Counted from the first letter of the stretch, positions 20,406 to 32,882 are shown. The stretch: 64,000 nucleotides of DNA from Apiosordaria backusii (GCA_030549205.1 JAUKTV010000015.1:496001-560000), one strand, 5' to 3'. Notes: generated from the sequence alone by a model not told the origin. A program made the numbers and translations.

Positions 20406-22886
20406 ATGGAGAAAGTCGAAAGGGTTACCGAAGCCCTCAAGAAGGCCACCATCGGTGGCGATGAGAAAAAGAAGGCCAAGAAGGAGAAGAAAGCCGCCCC
20501 TGCTGCCGATGCCAGCGCCGGCCCCCTCGAGATGAACCCTCCCCCGTCGTTCATCCAGGAGCGTATCGACCTGTTCGACCGCCTGTACAAGGAGCAGCAA
20601 GAAGAACTCGCCAGCAGACCCCGAGAGGACATTACAATCACCATGCCTGATGGCACCATCAAAGTCGGCAAATCCTACGAGACCACCCCCGCCGAGATCG
20701 CCAAAGGCATCTCCAACAGCCTTTTGAAGCGCACCGTCGTGGCGAGAATCGATGGCGAGACATTGTGGGATCTCGAGCGTCCCCTCGAGAAGAGCTGCAA
20801 GCTTGAGCTCCTGGACTTCAACGATGACCAGGGCAAATTTGTCTTCTGGCATTCCAGCGCACATATTCTCGGCGAGGCCTGCGAGCGGAGATTCGGTTGT
20901 TCGCTGTGCATTGGGCCCCCAGTTGACAATGGCTTCTACTACGAAATGGCTCTGCCAGAGGGCGCCGCTGTTCAATCCACAGACTGGGCGCCACTTGAGA
21001 ACATCGTCAGTAAGGTCGTCAAGGAGAAGCAGCCATTCCAGAGACTCGAGATGAGCAAGGAGGATCTGCTCAAGATGTTCGCCTACAACAAGTACAAGCA
21101 GCACATTATCAAGGACAAGATTGCCGATGGTACCAGAACAACAGTGTACAGAAATGGCCCCTTGATCGATTTGTGCAGAGGGCCTCACGTCCCAGACACT
21201 GGCAGAATTGAGGCCTTTGCCATCATGAAGAACTCGTCATCATACTTCCTCGGCGATGCGAACAACGACTCTCTTCAGCGAATCTACGGTGTCTCGTTCC
21301 CCGATAAGAAGCAAATGGCTGCCCACAAGAAGTTCTTGGAGGAGGCTGCTAAGCGTGACCACCGTCTGATCGGCAAGCAGCAGGAGCTATTTTACTTCGA
21401 GGAGTGCTCGCCTGGTTCGGCCATGTGGCTGCCCCACGGTATGCGTATTCACAATGCGATTATGGATTACATCAAGGAGGAATACTGGGCTCGTGGCTAC
21501 GACGAGGTCATGACTCCCAATATGTTTAACGTCTCTCTCTGGGAGCAATCTGGCCACTTGGCTCACTACAAGGAGGACATGTTCATTCTTGACGTGGATA
21601 AGGAGCAGTTCGGTCTCAAGCCCATGAACTGCCCAGCCCACGCCATGATGTTCCGTCACAGAGAGCGCAGTCACAAGGAGCTTCCCCTCCGTCTTGCCGA
21701 CTTCGGTGTCCTCCACCGGAACGAAGCCAGCGGTGCGCTGAGCGGGCTCACCAGAGTGAGAAGATTCCAGCAGGATGACGCCCATATTTTCTGCCGCGAA
21801 GATCAGATCAAAGAGGAAGTCGCTGACTTGTTCGACTTTATGCGCAAATTCTACGGAATCCTCGGCCTTACCTTCAAGTTGAAGCTCTCCACACGCCCAG
21901 ACAAGTTTCTTGGTGAGATCGAGACTTGGGACCGTGCCGAGGCCCGTCTTAAGGAGGCTCTTGACGATTTTGCCGCCTCTGATAAGGATGGTGGTGTTTC
22001 TTGGGAGCTCAACCCAGGTGACGGTGCCTTCTACGGCCCCAAGATTGATATCGCTGTCTTGGATTGCCTTAACAGGCCATGGCAGTGCGCCACCATCCAG
22101 CTTGACTTCCAGCAGCCCCAGAACTTCTCCCTCGAGTACCAGACCGGCGAGGCTGTGCAAAAGGGTGAGACCAAGGCTGCCGTCGAGGAGCCTGCTCCCC
22201 CTCCCCCCGAGGCCGAGGTCGAGAAGGACAAGGACGGCAAGGAGAAGAAGAAGCCTCTTCTCATCAAGAAGGCCCTTTCTCCTGGCTGCGCCCGCCCTGT
22301 CATGATTCATCGTGCCATGGCTGGCAGTATCGAGCGCTTCACTGCCATCTTGGCTGAGCACTTTGCTGGCAAGTGGCCATTCTGGATGTCGCCCCGCCAG
22401 GTTATCGTCATCCCCGTCGGTATGGGCTTCTTGGATTACGCCAAGGAGGTCGCTGCTTTGTTGAAGAAGGAGAAATTCTATGCCGGTATGTGTCCTTTTT
22501 TGCCCCTTTTTCTAACTACTGTGCTAACATAATTTCAAAGATGTCGACAGCTCCGGCAACACCCTCCAGAAGAAGATTCGCAACGGCCAGTTGGCTCAAT
22601 GTACGCTTCTACCCGCCCCCTTTTCTCTTCTCCCTAGCAAGAATACTAACGTGCCATTTCAGACAACTTTGTCTTCGTGGTCGGCGACGACGAGATGCGC
22701 AACCGCAAGGTCAACATCCGCTACCGCGACGACACCTCCACCCAGGCGAGAGACGTGCCCTTTGACCTGGACGAGGCGATCGAGAAGCTCAGGCAGCTCA
22801 AGAGCGACAGGGGAATGTACAACCCCTTCCCTCACGTGGCCGAGGCCAAGAAGGAGGAGAAGAAGGAGGATGAAGTCAAAGCTTGA
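20406..22886 (+). CDS. THS1: Threonyl-tRNA synthetase, cytosolic
   Basis: Class II synthetase that charges tRNA-Thr. Exons 20406..22485, 22541..22600 and 22663..22886 encode 787 residues. A Lys-rich leader (GGDEKKKAKKEKKAA) without mitochondrial character precedes a TGS domain (ITITMPDGTIKVGKSYETTP). The second additional/editing domain has HSSAHILG at about residues 148-155. The catalytic core shows LKPMNCPAHAMMF, RRFQQDDAHIF and PVMIHRAMAGSIERF, supplying the zinc ligands Cys, His, His and motif 3. A fungal-type charged loop (about 30 residues, EVEKDKDGKEKKKP) interrupts the core just before motif 3. The C-terminal anticodon-binding domain spans the two small introns (KVNIRYRDD). The tail is KEEKKEDEVKA. 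Introns have GTATGT and GTACGC donors and an ACTAAC branch point. Confidence 0.97.
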
Positions 22887-23609
22887 ATGAAGAAAGAATG
22901 ACAATACCAAAAAGAAAAAAAGAAGGGTAGAAAAAGTAGAAATTATTTCACTTGCATCGTCCCTTAACCTTGATAACGAAGATGGATTGTATAGCTTTAG
23001 TGTTTTGTAGCATCGTCAAAAGCAATACGTGTGGGGGGGGAGCGGTGGTGTTGGAGGTACGGTGTTGGTAGTAGTCAGAAATAAAAGCTTTTAACACTCT
23101 TTCAGCTATTATGGTCACCAACTACACAAATCGAGTTGTGGTTTTCTTCGTGCCAAGTCTATTGACTAATAAGGGGTGATTTAGGGGTTGTTGGTGATGT
23201 CAAAATTGGTAGACATGGTGACATTGTCCACATTGATAATAATGGGTAGGTATCATTTCATAGTCTACAACACAACACCAACGCAAACGTTAAAACCAGA
23301 AACTAATCGTACTCATCAAGTTGAATTGGTATCCTTTCCTCTTTCTCTCTCTCTAATTCTTCATTCTTCCCGCCCCCCTTTCCTTCCTCTTGCTTCATCA
23401 CCGAAAAAAGCCAGTTACATAAAAGTCGAGTGTCTGTGTGTGTGTGTGTGTGCATAGTGTTATGCATTTTTCGTGGTCGTTAGGTATCTTTCTTCATCTC
23501 TGCTTAAACCCCATTGTTTCATTTCTCTTTTCCCATTTCTCGCCCTATCCCAGTATCCCCCATTCCCATTCCCAAAACCCCCTCATGATTTACAAAAACA
23601 TATAAACCT
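22887..23609. other. Intergenic: convergent 3' ends of THS1 and phosphatidylserine synthase
   Basis: About 720 bp, T- and A-rich, with C/T-rich stretches near 23335-23400. It holds two 3' UTRs and a GT microsatellite. No gene seen. Confidence 0.55.
23435..23452 (+). repeat. GT dinucleotide microsatellite
   Basis: Nine uninterrupted TG units in the shared 3' region of THS1 and the phosphatidylserine synthase gene. Confidence 0.95.
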
Positions 23610-24541
23610 TCAAGGCTTAGGAATATGAATCGTCTTGCTGCACATCAAACACCCATGCAAAGCAAACACCACCGCCACGGGGTGAAACTCGAGGATTGTC
23701 CCCGTGAACAACGTCCCAAGAGGCAAAGCCTCGTGAATCCAACCCTTGGAGATCCAATACGCCATCACCGCGTCCAGCGCCAGCGTCGTCGGGATGGGAG
23801 TCCCCTCAAAATACTTGGCCTTGCCGGTGGCGTCCTTGGGGATGGCGGTGGCGGTGACGTTGAATCTCGCCAGTCTTGTCAGGCCGCACAAAACAAAAAA
23901 CCCGAGGAGGAGGTGGTCGACGGGCGTGCGGAGGCCCATTGCGAAGGCGGCTGAGGCGGGGGCTACGCCGAACGAGATCTACCACACAATCATCATCGTT
24001 AGTATCTTCTCATACATATATAAAAGATAGTTGAATAGGGAAAGAATGGGGGAGACATACAAGATCAGCAAGCGAATCCAGCTCCTGCCCCATCATGCTG
24101 CTCTTTTTCCTCCACCGCGCAACTTTACCGTCGAAAAAGTCAAAGAACAACCCCAGAGGCAAGAAACCCAGCGCCCAGTACAGTGTTGAGTGAGCCTCCG
24201 TGTTGAGCGCTGAAGCCAAGGGTCCCGTGGCGATGCAATATCGCAGAGACGAAAACACCGAAAGAATCCCGCAGAGGCCGTTGAGCTCGGTGATGAGGTC
24301 GGCTAGGTGGAGGGCGCGGACGAGGGAGAAGTGGCCTACGTCGGAGGAGAGGAGGAGGTCTTGCTTGTTGTCTTTTACTGTAGAAAGGGGGGGGGGGGTG
24401 TCGGTTAGTTACTGAAAAACAAAATTAACTGGAAAAGGTGGGGGAGAACAACATACGTGTTGGTGGCTTGGAAATGGTGGCATCGTTTCCAGAGGAGGAA
24501 GAGGCAGACCCGGTGGCCGCGACGCTGGTTCTCTTTGACAT
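23610..24541 (-). CDS. CHO1: CDP-diacylglycerol-serine O-phosphatidyltransferase (phosphatidylserine synthase)
   Basis: Integral ER membrane enzyme making phosphatidylserine from CDP-diacylglycerol and L-serine. Minus-strand exons 24457..24541, 24061..24377 and 23610..23978 encode 256 residues. The CDP-alcohol phosphatidyltransferase signature DG-x2-AR-x8-G-x3-D-x3-D is complete (FFDGKVARWRKK ... MGQELDSLADL) and ends exactly at the exon 2-3 junction. SFGVAPASAAFAMGL and LTRLARFNVTA follow, with FEGTPIPTTLALDAVMAYW characteristic of the fungal/plant type. The Ser/Thr-rich N-terminus (MSKRTSVAATGSASSSSGND) resembles the phosphorylated region of yeast Cho1. Introns 24378..24456 (with a 12-base C tract before the acceptor, coding strand) and 23979..24060 have GTATGT donors. 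Confidence 0.95.
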
Positions 24542-25266
24542 GGCAGAGGTTGTGTGTCAGGTGTTTTGGTGGGATAGGATACGGGCGGTATGCGCTGCAG
24601 GTAGAGGGTATCGTAGAGATGTCCAAGGTTGTAAAAAGAGAGAGGTTGGTATATCTCTGTATTGGTGCTGCTACAAAGAAGGGCGCAACACAAGCAAATC
24701 CGCAGAAAATACTCTCTCTCGTTGCGCAGCGCTATGTTTGATGTTTTGTCTGGTCTGGATCAAGAGATTGCGTCAGGGTCCGCAGGTCGGATGTTGTTTT
24801 GTTGGCTCTCACAAGCAACAAAGCAGGAACGGCGCAGGCGGACGCTGGAGCGGGAGTTGGTTTTGATGGAGGCACAGACAGTGGGGACTTTCCACCCAAA
24901 TGGTCTGAACTTGTGAACGGTGCGCCTGACCGCCTTCCAAGTCAGGTTTAGCGTTGTCAAAGGGGCCTGGATTTTATGCGCCCAGGACGGGATGCCGTCA
25001 TTATTCTGCCGGTCTAACTGTGCGGCAGAATACGTCATGGAAGTATGTCCTTCAAACATTTGAAGACGTGCGGGCAGTGCAAATATCACGAAACTGGCTG
25101 TCAACCAAGAATTCTCTTCTGAAGCTATCTTTCCTCTTCATTCGCTGATGATAAATGTACCACGATCAAAAGCTCAATGCTGACCAGACCCTAAGAAAAA
25201 ATATTACTCATGCTGCCCACCGCCTCTTTCCTTTTAACAACCCCTTTCGCTTCCTGGAATTTGTCC
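24542..25266. other. Intergenic between phosphatidylserine synthase and the UCH gene
   Basis: About 725 bp containing the synthase promoter and the 3' end of the deubiquitinase gene. Overlapping small open frames on both strands have no recognisable features. Confidence 0.5.
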
Positions 25267-27463
25267 CTAAAAGTTTCGCTTGTTCACATACTCTACTATC
25301 TCCTTTATCTCCTCTATCTCCTCCTCCAGCTGATCCGTGAGTATCCCGGTGGAGAGTTGCTCGGCCCTCTGTTTAGCAAATTCACCGGTTTGATCAACTT
25401 GGGCCTGTGTCCTCCTCCACACAAGCGTCATCTCTTTCCCGAGTTTCGTCTCCATTTCGCTCAACTCAAAGCTGACCACAATACCAGTTTCTACCCGCGC
25501 AGCATCAGCTATGCTGGACCACACCTTGTCCCAGTCTCTGAGCGTTGCTACCGGATCACCCCGAGCTATACAATCTTCTGCGAGTTTTTCCAATGTCTCC
25601 AAGTACTTCAATGCGCTCAGTCGTATCGTCGACAATTGCTTCTGGCTCGTAATCTTCCTGCGAAGCACGGCTTTATCGTTTCCCTTCGCTCTCACGTAAT
25701 CCAGAATCTGCGTCCGAGTGATCCCCCATTCTCGTATAGTCATCGCGGCACTTCGCAACACCTGGTGAAGCTCTAGCCATTTTAGAGCCGTTAAATTTTG
25801 CCTCGCAGACTTCGCCCCTTCTTTGATGCCTCCTTCTTGGTAGAGTGTGTGCATCACCTCCCAAAAGTCTCGCTGATCAGGCCAAGGGAGCGTTGCTATC
25901 ATTGTCAAGTTCACCTCACCATATGGGAGTTCAATCACACCTTCCTCGCCCGGTCTCCAATTCGCCAAAGGAACCTGTACCGTTTGTATGCCCAACTTCC
26001 GCTAGATTTCCCGTTGTTTTTCAAGCTGAACAGGCTTCAAGGTTGAATTCCAATCCCACCCTTTGGCTTTTTTGGTGTTTCCCTGTGTCGCTACGCCGCC
26101 AAGTGTCGCCGATGGACGCTTTTTTTGCCCTGGAGAGAATATATTTATACGTTCGGTAAGCTTGTCCGAGTCATCGGCCACCCTCCTCTCACGCTATACA
26201 TAGGTGTGAACGATGTCCTGGAGTTTCCCGCGCTCAGCCAACCTCTTGACCCATTCGTGAATGGCCGAGCTAAAGTGGTTTTGGCGGCCAGGCACAGCAT
26301 CCGCCTCCTCCTGGGCATTATCTTGCTGGCCCCCACAGAGGGCCATGAGATTGTACTCGTTTTCGTTGTTCTGTGCGTTTTTCTGCGTCGCGTAGGCCTG
26401 TATGATAGGCTCGATATCCTCCAACCAATTTTCGGGATGCTCAATGTCACAGACATAGCCCGGTTCGTTGTCCAAGCCGTCAAAGTGCCAGATGCCATTT
26501 CCAATAGGCACAAAGGCGACAAAATGGTAACATGTACTAGTAGCACCACCACTGCGTCTTCTACCAGAAGAGGCGGTCCGCTTTGCGTTTTTAGCACGGG
26601 CCCTCCTACTCTTGATGGCTGCATCTTCCAGCCCTCTGACAGCGTGGAGAAGGTCCATACGGCTGTTGTGCATGTTGTGGGCAGCTCGTATGAAGGTGCT
26701 GGTGGCAATCATGTGGCCTCGTAACGCAGGGACCAGGTCCTTGGACTGCTCTTTGAACTCGCTCAGCTTGTCCCCGAGCGTGAGGTCCTTGGCGTTCATA
26801 ATGATGTTCATGAGAGCAATGGTGCCGCATGCATTCGTGGCGATCTGCTTGGCGAACCACACTTTGGTGTCGGGTTTGTTCTTTTGCAATATCCGGTGCA
26901 TACTTTTGTACTGGTGAAGGAACACGAGGCCATGAACCGGAGGTCTGTCATTAGATGTTAGCAAGTCGAACCATCAAGAGCAAGATCATTGGCAGAGCCT
27001 GAAGCACATACGGGAAGGTCGGAAGTTCGTCAATGGACAACACGTCTTCTATCCTTGCGTCCTTGACACCCAGTTTCCTCAGGATGGCAGTGAAGAGCTG
27101 AGGGTTCGATTCCACCTCTGCCCAGCCATCCCACTCTTCCAATTCGTTTTCCTTCCATGGTTCAAGGGATGCTGCGATGATGTCGTTGGCCACATGCTCG
27201 GGCAGCTCTGGGTCTTCAAGTTTGGGGTTGTCAAGCGCGGGGGATGCTTTCCGTTTAGTAGGCATGGGAGGCGGCAGCTTCCTTGTGTTATCGTCGAACG
27301 CGGCGGGCTTCTTACGGACGCGACTCGAACGGCGAAGAGTGGCAACATCGTCATCGTTAATGCTAATAGCGTCTTCAGGAGTAGAGCCATCTGGTTTGGC
27401 CTCGTTGGTTTGGTTTTGATGACCACCACTACTTGGGCGTCTTTTGCTGGATTTTGGGCCCAT
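25267..27463 (-). CDS. UCH-family (UCH37/BAP1-like) deubiquitinase with interrupted C-terminal extension
   Basis: Cysteine protease of peptidase family C12 that removes ubiquitin. Exon 1 27012..27463 and exon 2 from 26944, joined over intron 26945..27011. The catalytic set is visible: Gln184 and Cys190 in AKQIATNACGTIAL, His291 in CYHFVAF, Asp306 in FDGLD, at UCHL5-like spacing. The UCH start WDGWAEVESNPQLFTAIL is preceded by a basic, disordered 100-residue leader. The frame meets TAG at 26194-26196 (400 residues). The same frame then runs another 63 codons to a second TAG (26002-26004), and then 244 codons to the TAG at 25267-25269, ending in a coiled coil. An intron 26002..26199 (GTATAG...CTAG, 198 nt) would remove both stops in frame and give 643 residues; I slightly favour this. 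Alternatives are a 400-residue protein or a decayed tail. Confidence 0.75.
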
Positions 27464-28517
27464 GTTGTTGTTGTTGTTGTTGTGAGAGATGTGAGATACT
27501 GGAATAAGATGCTTTGTTGCCTTGGAGGGAAATGATATGGAGGTGAGATAGAATGGCGTTAGTGTTGCTGAAGAAAGAAGTGATTGGGGTGATCTAGTTG
27601 CCTGGTTGCGTAGACTTGTTGCCTGAGCTAAGGATGAAAGGGACTGTTTGAACGAAGGAAGGTGTGAAAGAGTCCGGTTCAGCAGTGGCAGCCACATGAG
27701 ATGCCGTGGGTTGACGGCCCGTTGCACTTTGCTACACATCCACCTTGTGGACAGAACAGGCTGCTTCAAGATGCCTGGTTTACTGTCTCCGTTAGAGGCT
27801 TTGCGTGGAAAATCAGAAACAAAAAGAACTGCCCCCCAAGGTCCAGTGACCTGAAAATAGCAAAAATATTCAAATCTCGTTCAGGGATTTTAAGAATATT
27901 CCACACCTATCTGCATCTGGGCGCTGTGTTTGAGTTGGTAGCTATCCAACGGACCGTTATGTAAGTTGGATAGATAGGTATGTGTTTGAAACGGACAATG
28001 AATCACCTCCCATTACACCGAAGATATGCCTCGCAAAGGTTGGGGTCAGTCAATCCCAAGAAGTATCACCGACATGTTGCTTTCCAAAACATCTCCTCAA
28101 GAATATAAATCCAGGAAACTTGAGAGGTGCTTGCTCATCAGTGGGACTTCTGTGAAGCAAGCCAAGGGTGGAGACCTCAGTTCAAGCTTCGGCCAATCAG
28201 CAGCGGATCAGACAAAACCCCTGTTGACGCTGTGAGCGTAGGTGGCCCAGAAACTGGAGACCGCGTCTTGACGTGCCGCTAACAAAAGCAACAGGAATTT
28301 TTGGCAGCTTTCTATTCGCACTGCGCTGCATCACCTCCCCGACGACAGCTACCATTTTCCACGACCGACCGACCGAATCTACCCTGACGACCGGTGGCCA
28401 AAACACACCCGTCAACAGTCACTGTCACCATCTATATTGTCGAGCTCTACCTTTTCGTGCAGCCCATCATCGGGACACAACAAACCGAGATAGCATCACC
28501 CCCCAACCCGGCATGCC
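27464..28517. other. Intergenic: divergent promoters of the UCH gene and POM152
   Basis: About 1.05 kb. A CAA-type repeat (ttgttgttgttgttgttgtg on the plus strand) lies directly upstream of the UCH start codon at about 27464-27483. No gene found. Confidence 0.5.
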
Positions 28518-31500
28518 ATGACCGGCGTCGGTGCCTTTCCCCAGACCCCCGTGGCACCCCGAGTAGGGCGTGCCCGGCCGACAGCTCCTTTCAATAATAA
28601 CAATCCTCCAACTTTTCAAAATCAACCACGACGACCACCAGCGAACGCCAATCCGCTACCCGTGGCTCCTCAGGCAGGCGGCGCACCCCCCACCGCCAAC
28701 CCTCCCGTCATCCCATTACACCTCCTCGATGCCCCGACACAGCGCCTGTACGCGTTTGCGATATATTTTGCGCTTTTTGCTTGGAAACTTTACGACTGGG
28801 CTGGGGTAGTGGAGGAGGATAGCGAGTCGTTATGGCTGTTTCTCAAATGGGTTGCCATAGATTGCGCATTCTTGTTTGGCCTTCCCGAGCTTAGGATACC
28901 ATGGCTGGAGCTATCACAGCCGTTTGTTATTTCGGCTTTTTTTATTCATGCCTTTTTTGACTGGTCATTGATGTTCAATATTGGGGTACGTTTCCCCTTG
29001 CTCTTCGCCTGAGAACTGATACTGACTTTAGGCCTGAACAGCTGCCTTGGCAAGGATGGATTATTGGATTCGTCAAAATGTTTTATGACCGCGAACTCGC
29101 TATTTCTGAGCACAATGTCAAGCTGTCCAGCATCATCCACAACCATTCGCTCATCATGGGCCGGCAAATCATCAATATTCTTCCTGAGGGCTCTGCGGTG
29201 CTCAACCCTGAACGACATCCGCTTTGCCTGGGCAGCGAACGCAAGACTGCGCCGATCCCCATGTTCTTCAACGCGACCATTCCCGTCGAAGTCGAGCTTA
29301 TCCGCACCGATCTCGAAACGGGCCACCAAGAATCCATCAAGCTCACCAGAGTTCAAATTAGGGATATTGAGCGCAGGGCCAAGAAGAATAGCGATGATGA
29401 TGGCGTCCAGACCGTGGTTCAGTTCGACTATCCTGCGAAGAAGCCTGGTGCCTACCGACTCGGAAAAGTTCTTGACGAGTACAAGTTGGAGGTACAGCGT
29501 CCTGGCCCCCATACCTTCGTTGTGCCTTGCCCCAAGGCCTGGGTTGGACCCACAACAACACCCGGAAGGTGCCTCGGCGATCTCTCAGATTTGACTCTTC
29601 AGGTCGAAGGTACTCCGCCCCTCAAGATCAGTTACAGCCGTGCCATCAATGGGAAAGATGTCAAATTTCACTTCCAAAGTCTCCAGCCTGAAGGATTCAC
29701 GAGTCCCCTTGGCGCCATCCGCCCCACAGGCCTTGTGCAGGATGATGACGAGGACATCTCCTGGGCCAGGCCCCAACGCGTCCCAGTCGGTCTCAACGAG
29801 TCCATGTACGCCAGCGGAAAGTGGCAGTATTCTGTTGATGAGGTCCAAGATGGGTTCGGGAACGTTGTTAAATACATCTCCCCTGCCGAGGACCCAGAGG
29901 GTAAAGCCAAGCCCAAGGAGTTGGTTCAAGACTTCATCGTCAAGGAACGTCCGCGCATCACACTTGATGGGTGTGATCTTCGGAATCCTTTGAAGGTCGC
30001 AAGAGGCGACTCCAAGGAGTTGCCTGTCAAGTTCAGCATTGCCGGTACTCCTGACTCAACAGCACATACCTTGAGCTGGCTGTTCTCACCCATTGATAGC
30101 CTTACGGAGACTGGAGATCACGGAGATTTGGTGTCGGTTGGTACCTTCAACGCCAAAAATGCCAGAGACAAGCCAAAGATCTCTGCTCCTGGTCTGTACA
30201 CTCTCAAATCTGTATCTTCCAGCGGATGCGAGGGTGAAGTGCGGGAGCCATCCTCTTGCCTACTTTTGAACCCTCTCGAACCAAGGGTCTCGCTGCGTTC
30301 GGAAGACATCCCAGACACATGTGCTGGAAACTCGATTGGTCTTCGAGTGGATTTGAACTTGATTGGTACCCCGCCGTTCGTTCTTCGGTATGATGTTATT
30401 GAAAATGGAAAGATCACACACGCAGAGCCGGTTAAGATCCCTGGCTTGCGCTTCCAGAAGGACCTAATCCCCAGGGTTTCTGGGCACCACAAGTACATTT
30501 TCACTCATATCAGCGATGATGTCTACAAAGGGGTCAAACTTACAGGTCCCGAGTTTGTCTTGGAGCAGGACGTGAAGCCACAGGCGAATGCTATTCTCCA
30601 ACAGACCATCAAGAAGAGTGCCTGCTTGGGCGACCATGTGACGGCTGATGTCATGCTCCTGGGAGACACACCTTTTACTTTGGAGTGGGAGATCATTCAT
30701 GACGGAAAGAGAAAGGCCCACAAGGCCACTGGCATCGAACAGCACAATTACGAGATCACGACACCGCCTTTGGTCCAGGGTGGCGAGTACACCCTCGCGT
30801 TGACGAGCGTGCAGGACAAGAGAGGCTGCCGCAACTTCTTGCAGCAGGAACTCAAGATCTCGGTCCGTCGCCAAAGCCCGCGGGCTTCTTTTGGTCAGAT
30901 CGAACACAAGCGCAAGGTCATGGGTGTCGAGGGATCGCCCCTTAGTCTGCCATTGCGGCTCACTGGTGAAGGGCCATGGAAAGTCTCGTACATCAAACTC
31001 AACGACGACACGGCTAAACGCCAAGAGAAGACTGTCAGAAGCGACAATGGGTACATCACAGTGAGGGAGCGTGGCACCTACCAGCTCGTGGATGTCTGGG
31101 ACAACCAGTGCCACGGTGTTATTGACCCCAAGGCTTCCACTTTCGAGGTCGATTGGTTTCCCCGCCCCGAAATGTCAGTCTTGCTCTCCCACGGGGTCCA
31201 GCAAACAGATACTGGATATCGCCTGGAGGATGTGTGTGAAGGTGATGTGTCTGGTTTCGAGGTGGCAATGAAGGGTAAGCTGATCCCTCACCATTTGGTT
31301 ATGAAAACAAGGCACTAACATGTGCAGGAACCCCCCCATTCTCGATTGAATATGAGATCCGCCACAAGCCTCCTCAAGGATCACCCTCTATTGGCAAGAA
31401 GAAGTTCGATGCGGCTCTGAGAAAGGAATCGATTCAAGCAGATACTTCCAAGGCCGGCACCTACACGTACAAGTTTACCGCCTTGGAAGACCATCTGTAT

Positions 31501-32445
31501 AATAGCGATCGCAACTTCAAGCCCGTGGTGGTGGAGCAGAAGGTCAACAGCAAGCCCTCGGCCACATTCGCCAAGCCTGGTCAAACCTTCAAGTACTGCA
31601 AGTCGGAGCAGGGTGCTGAAGAGGGAATTCCTGTCATCCTTTCTGGCGTGCCTCCTTTCTCGCTGGAGGTCGAGATTAAGCACCAGAGTGCCGCTCTACC
31701 CGAGATCTACCGAACACCCGTCATCAACTCCAACACCTACGAAATTCAAATCCCCCGGCATCAGCTTCGTCTTGGCACTCAGCACATCCGCATCCGCGAC
31801 GTCAAGGATGGCAGCGGTTGCCACTCGGCTACGGCCAACATTGGCGGTCCTTCCGTCCAAGTACAGCTCTTTGAGGCGCCCACCATCTACCCGCTCGAGA
31901 CACGCACTGATTACTGCGTGGGCGAGCGTATCTCGTACACACTGTCTGGCGCCCCACCCTTTGAAGTTTGGTACACCTTCGACGGCGTCGAGCGCAAAGC
32001 CAAGTCGACCACGACCAACTTCCGCCGCGTGGCCGAGTCGCCGGGTGAGTTTGCCATCACGACAGTCTCAGACAAGGCGTCTGAGTGCAGGGCGCCTGTC
32101 AATGTGGTGAAGACGATCCACCCCATGCCCGCCGTCAAGATCAGCAGGGGCCGCAACGCTCGCGTGGACATCCACGAGGGTGGCGAGGTGGAGATTTTGT
32201 TCGAGTTCTGGGGTACGCCTCCGTTTGAGTTTACGTATACCCGCAGCACGAACGCGAAGAAGGGACAGAAGAGCGTGGTGCTGGAGACGAGACATGACAT
32301 TAGCCATGAGCACAGCAAGGTGATCCGGGCGAGCCAGGAGGGCACGTACGAGGTCGTTGCTATCAAGGATAAGTTCTGTGCCTTTTCCACCATGGGGGCG
32401 GATGACAAGGCGGATAAGAAGGGGCAGAAGAAGCTGGGGTATTGA
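28518..32445 (+). CDS. POM152: Nucleoporin POM152 (nuclear pore membrane ring)
   Basis: Pore-membrane protein whose lumenal Ig-like repeats form a ring around the nuclear pore. Exons 28518..28985, 29042..31274 and 31328..32445 encode 1272 residues (yeast 1337). The cytoplasmic N-terminus (residues 1-70) is Pro/Asn-rich and disordered. Hydrophobic segments at about 75-155 (YAFAIYFALFAWKLYDW, FLKWVAIDCAFLFGL, FVISAFFIHAFFDWSLMF) anchor it. The rest is a chain of about eight to nine Ig-like repeats, each recognisable by a GTPPF-type turn: EGTPPLKISY, GTPPFVLRY, GDTPFTLEW, GEGPWKVSY, GTPPFSIEY, GVPPFSLEV, GAPPFEVWY, GTPPFEFTY. Cys residues recur in the repeats. Intron 2 falls exactly before one GTPPF motif. 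Confidence 0.96.
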
Positions 32446-32882
32446 TATTCTGAGGGGAGTTTTAGAGGGTAAAAGGGAGGTGGATGGGTGGTGGAGGAGG
32501 TTTGGGTTTGGGAGGGAGCGATTGACAAAAGAAATTGGCATTTTATTATTGTTTTTTGTTGTCACAATATTTTTTTTTCTGGGTTGTAACTAAATGAGGT
32601 AAACCATAGCACGGCGTTTTTGCGGGAATTGAAATGGGTGATGTTTATACTTGGCTGTGGGGGAGGAGGCGGAATAAACTTTGGCTTGGGCCTTTTGAAC
32701 TTTTTGGTTGGTGTCTTTTCTTTGCTCAAACATACCACACCTCAGCATCGCCGCAGATAAATGTCTGGGATGAATGACTCTCCTTTCTATCACCGCCGTC
32801 AACACCCACGAGCATACCGCCCTCCTGCATCACCATTACTCAGCTGCAAGAACCTACCTTTAACAACCAAAGCCTGGTCTTA
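32446..32882. other. Intergenic between POM152 and hypothetical membrane protein
   Basis: About 440 bp: T-rich POM152 3' region (ttttttttctgg near 32572) and upstream sequence of the next frame. Nothing else seen. Confidence 0.5.

Noticed and set aside
27100..27120. B-box-like gggttcgattcc, possible tRNA
   Set aside because: Lies inside the UCH coding exon and has no matching acceptor or anticodon stems.
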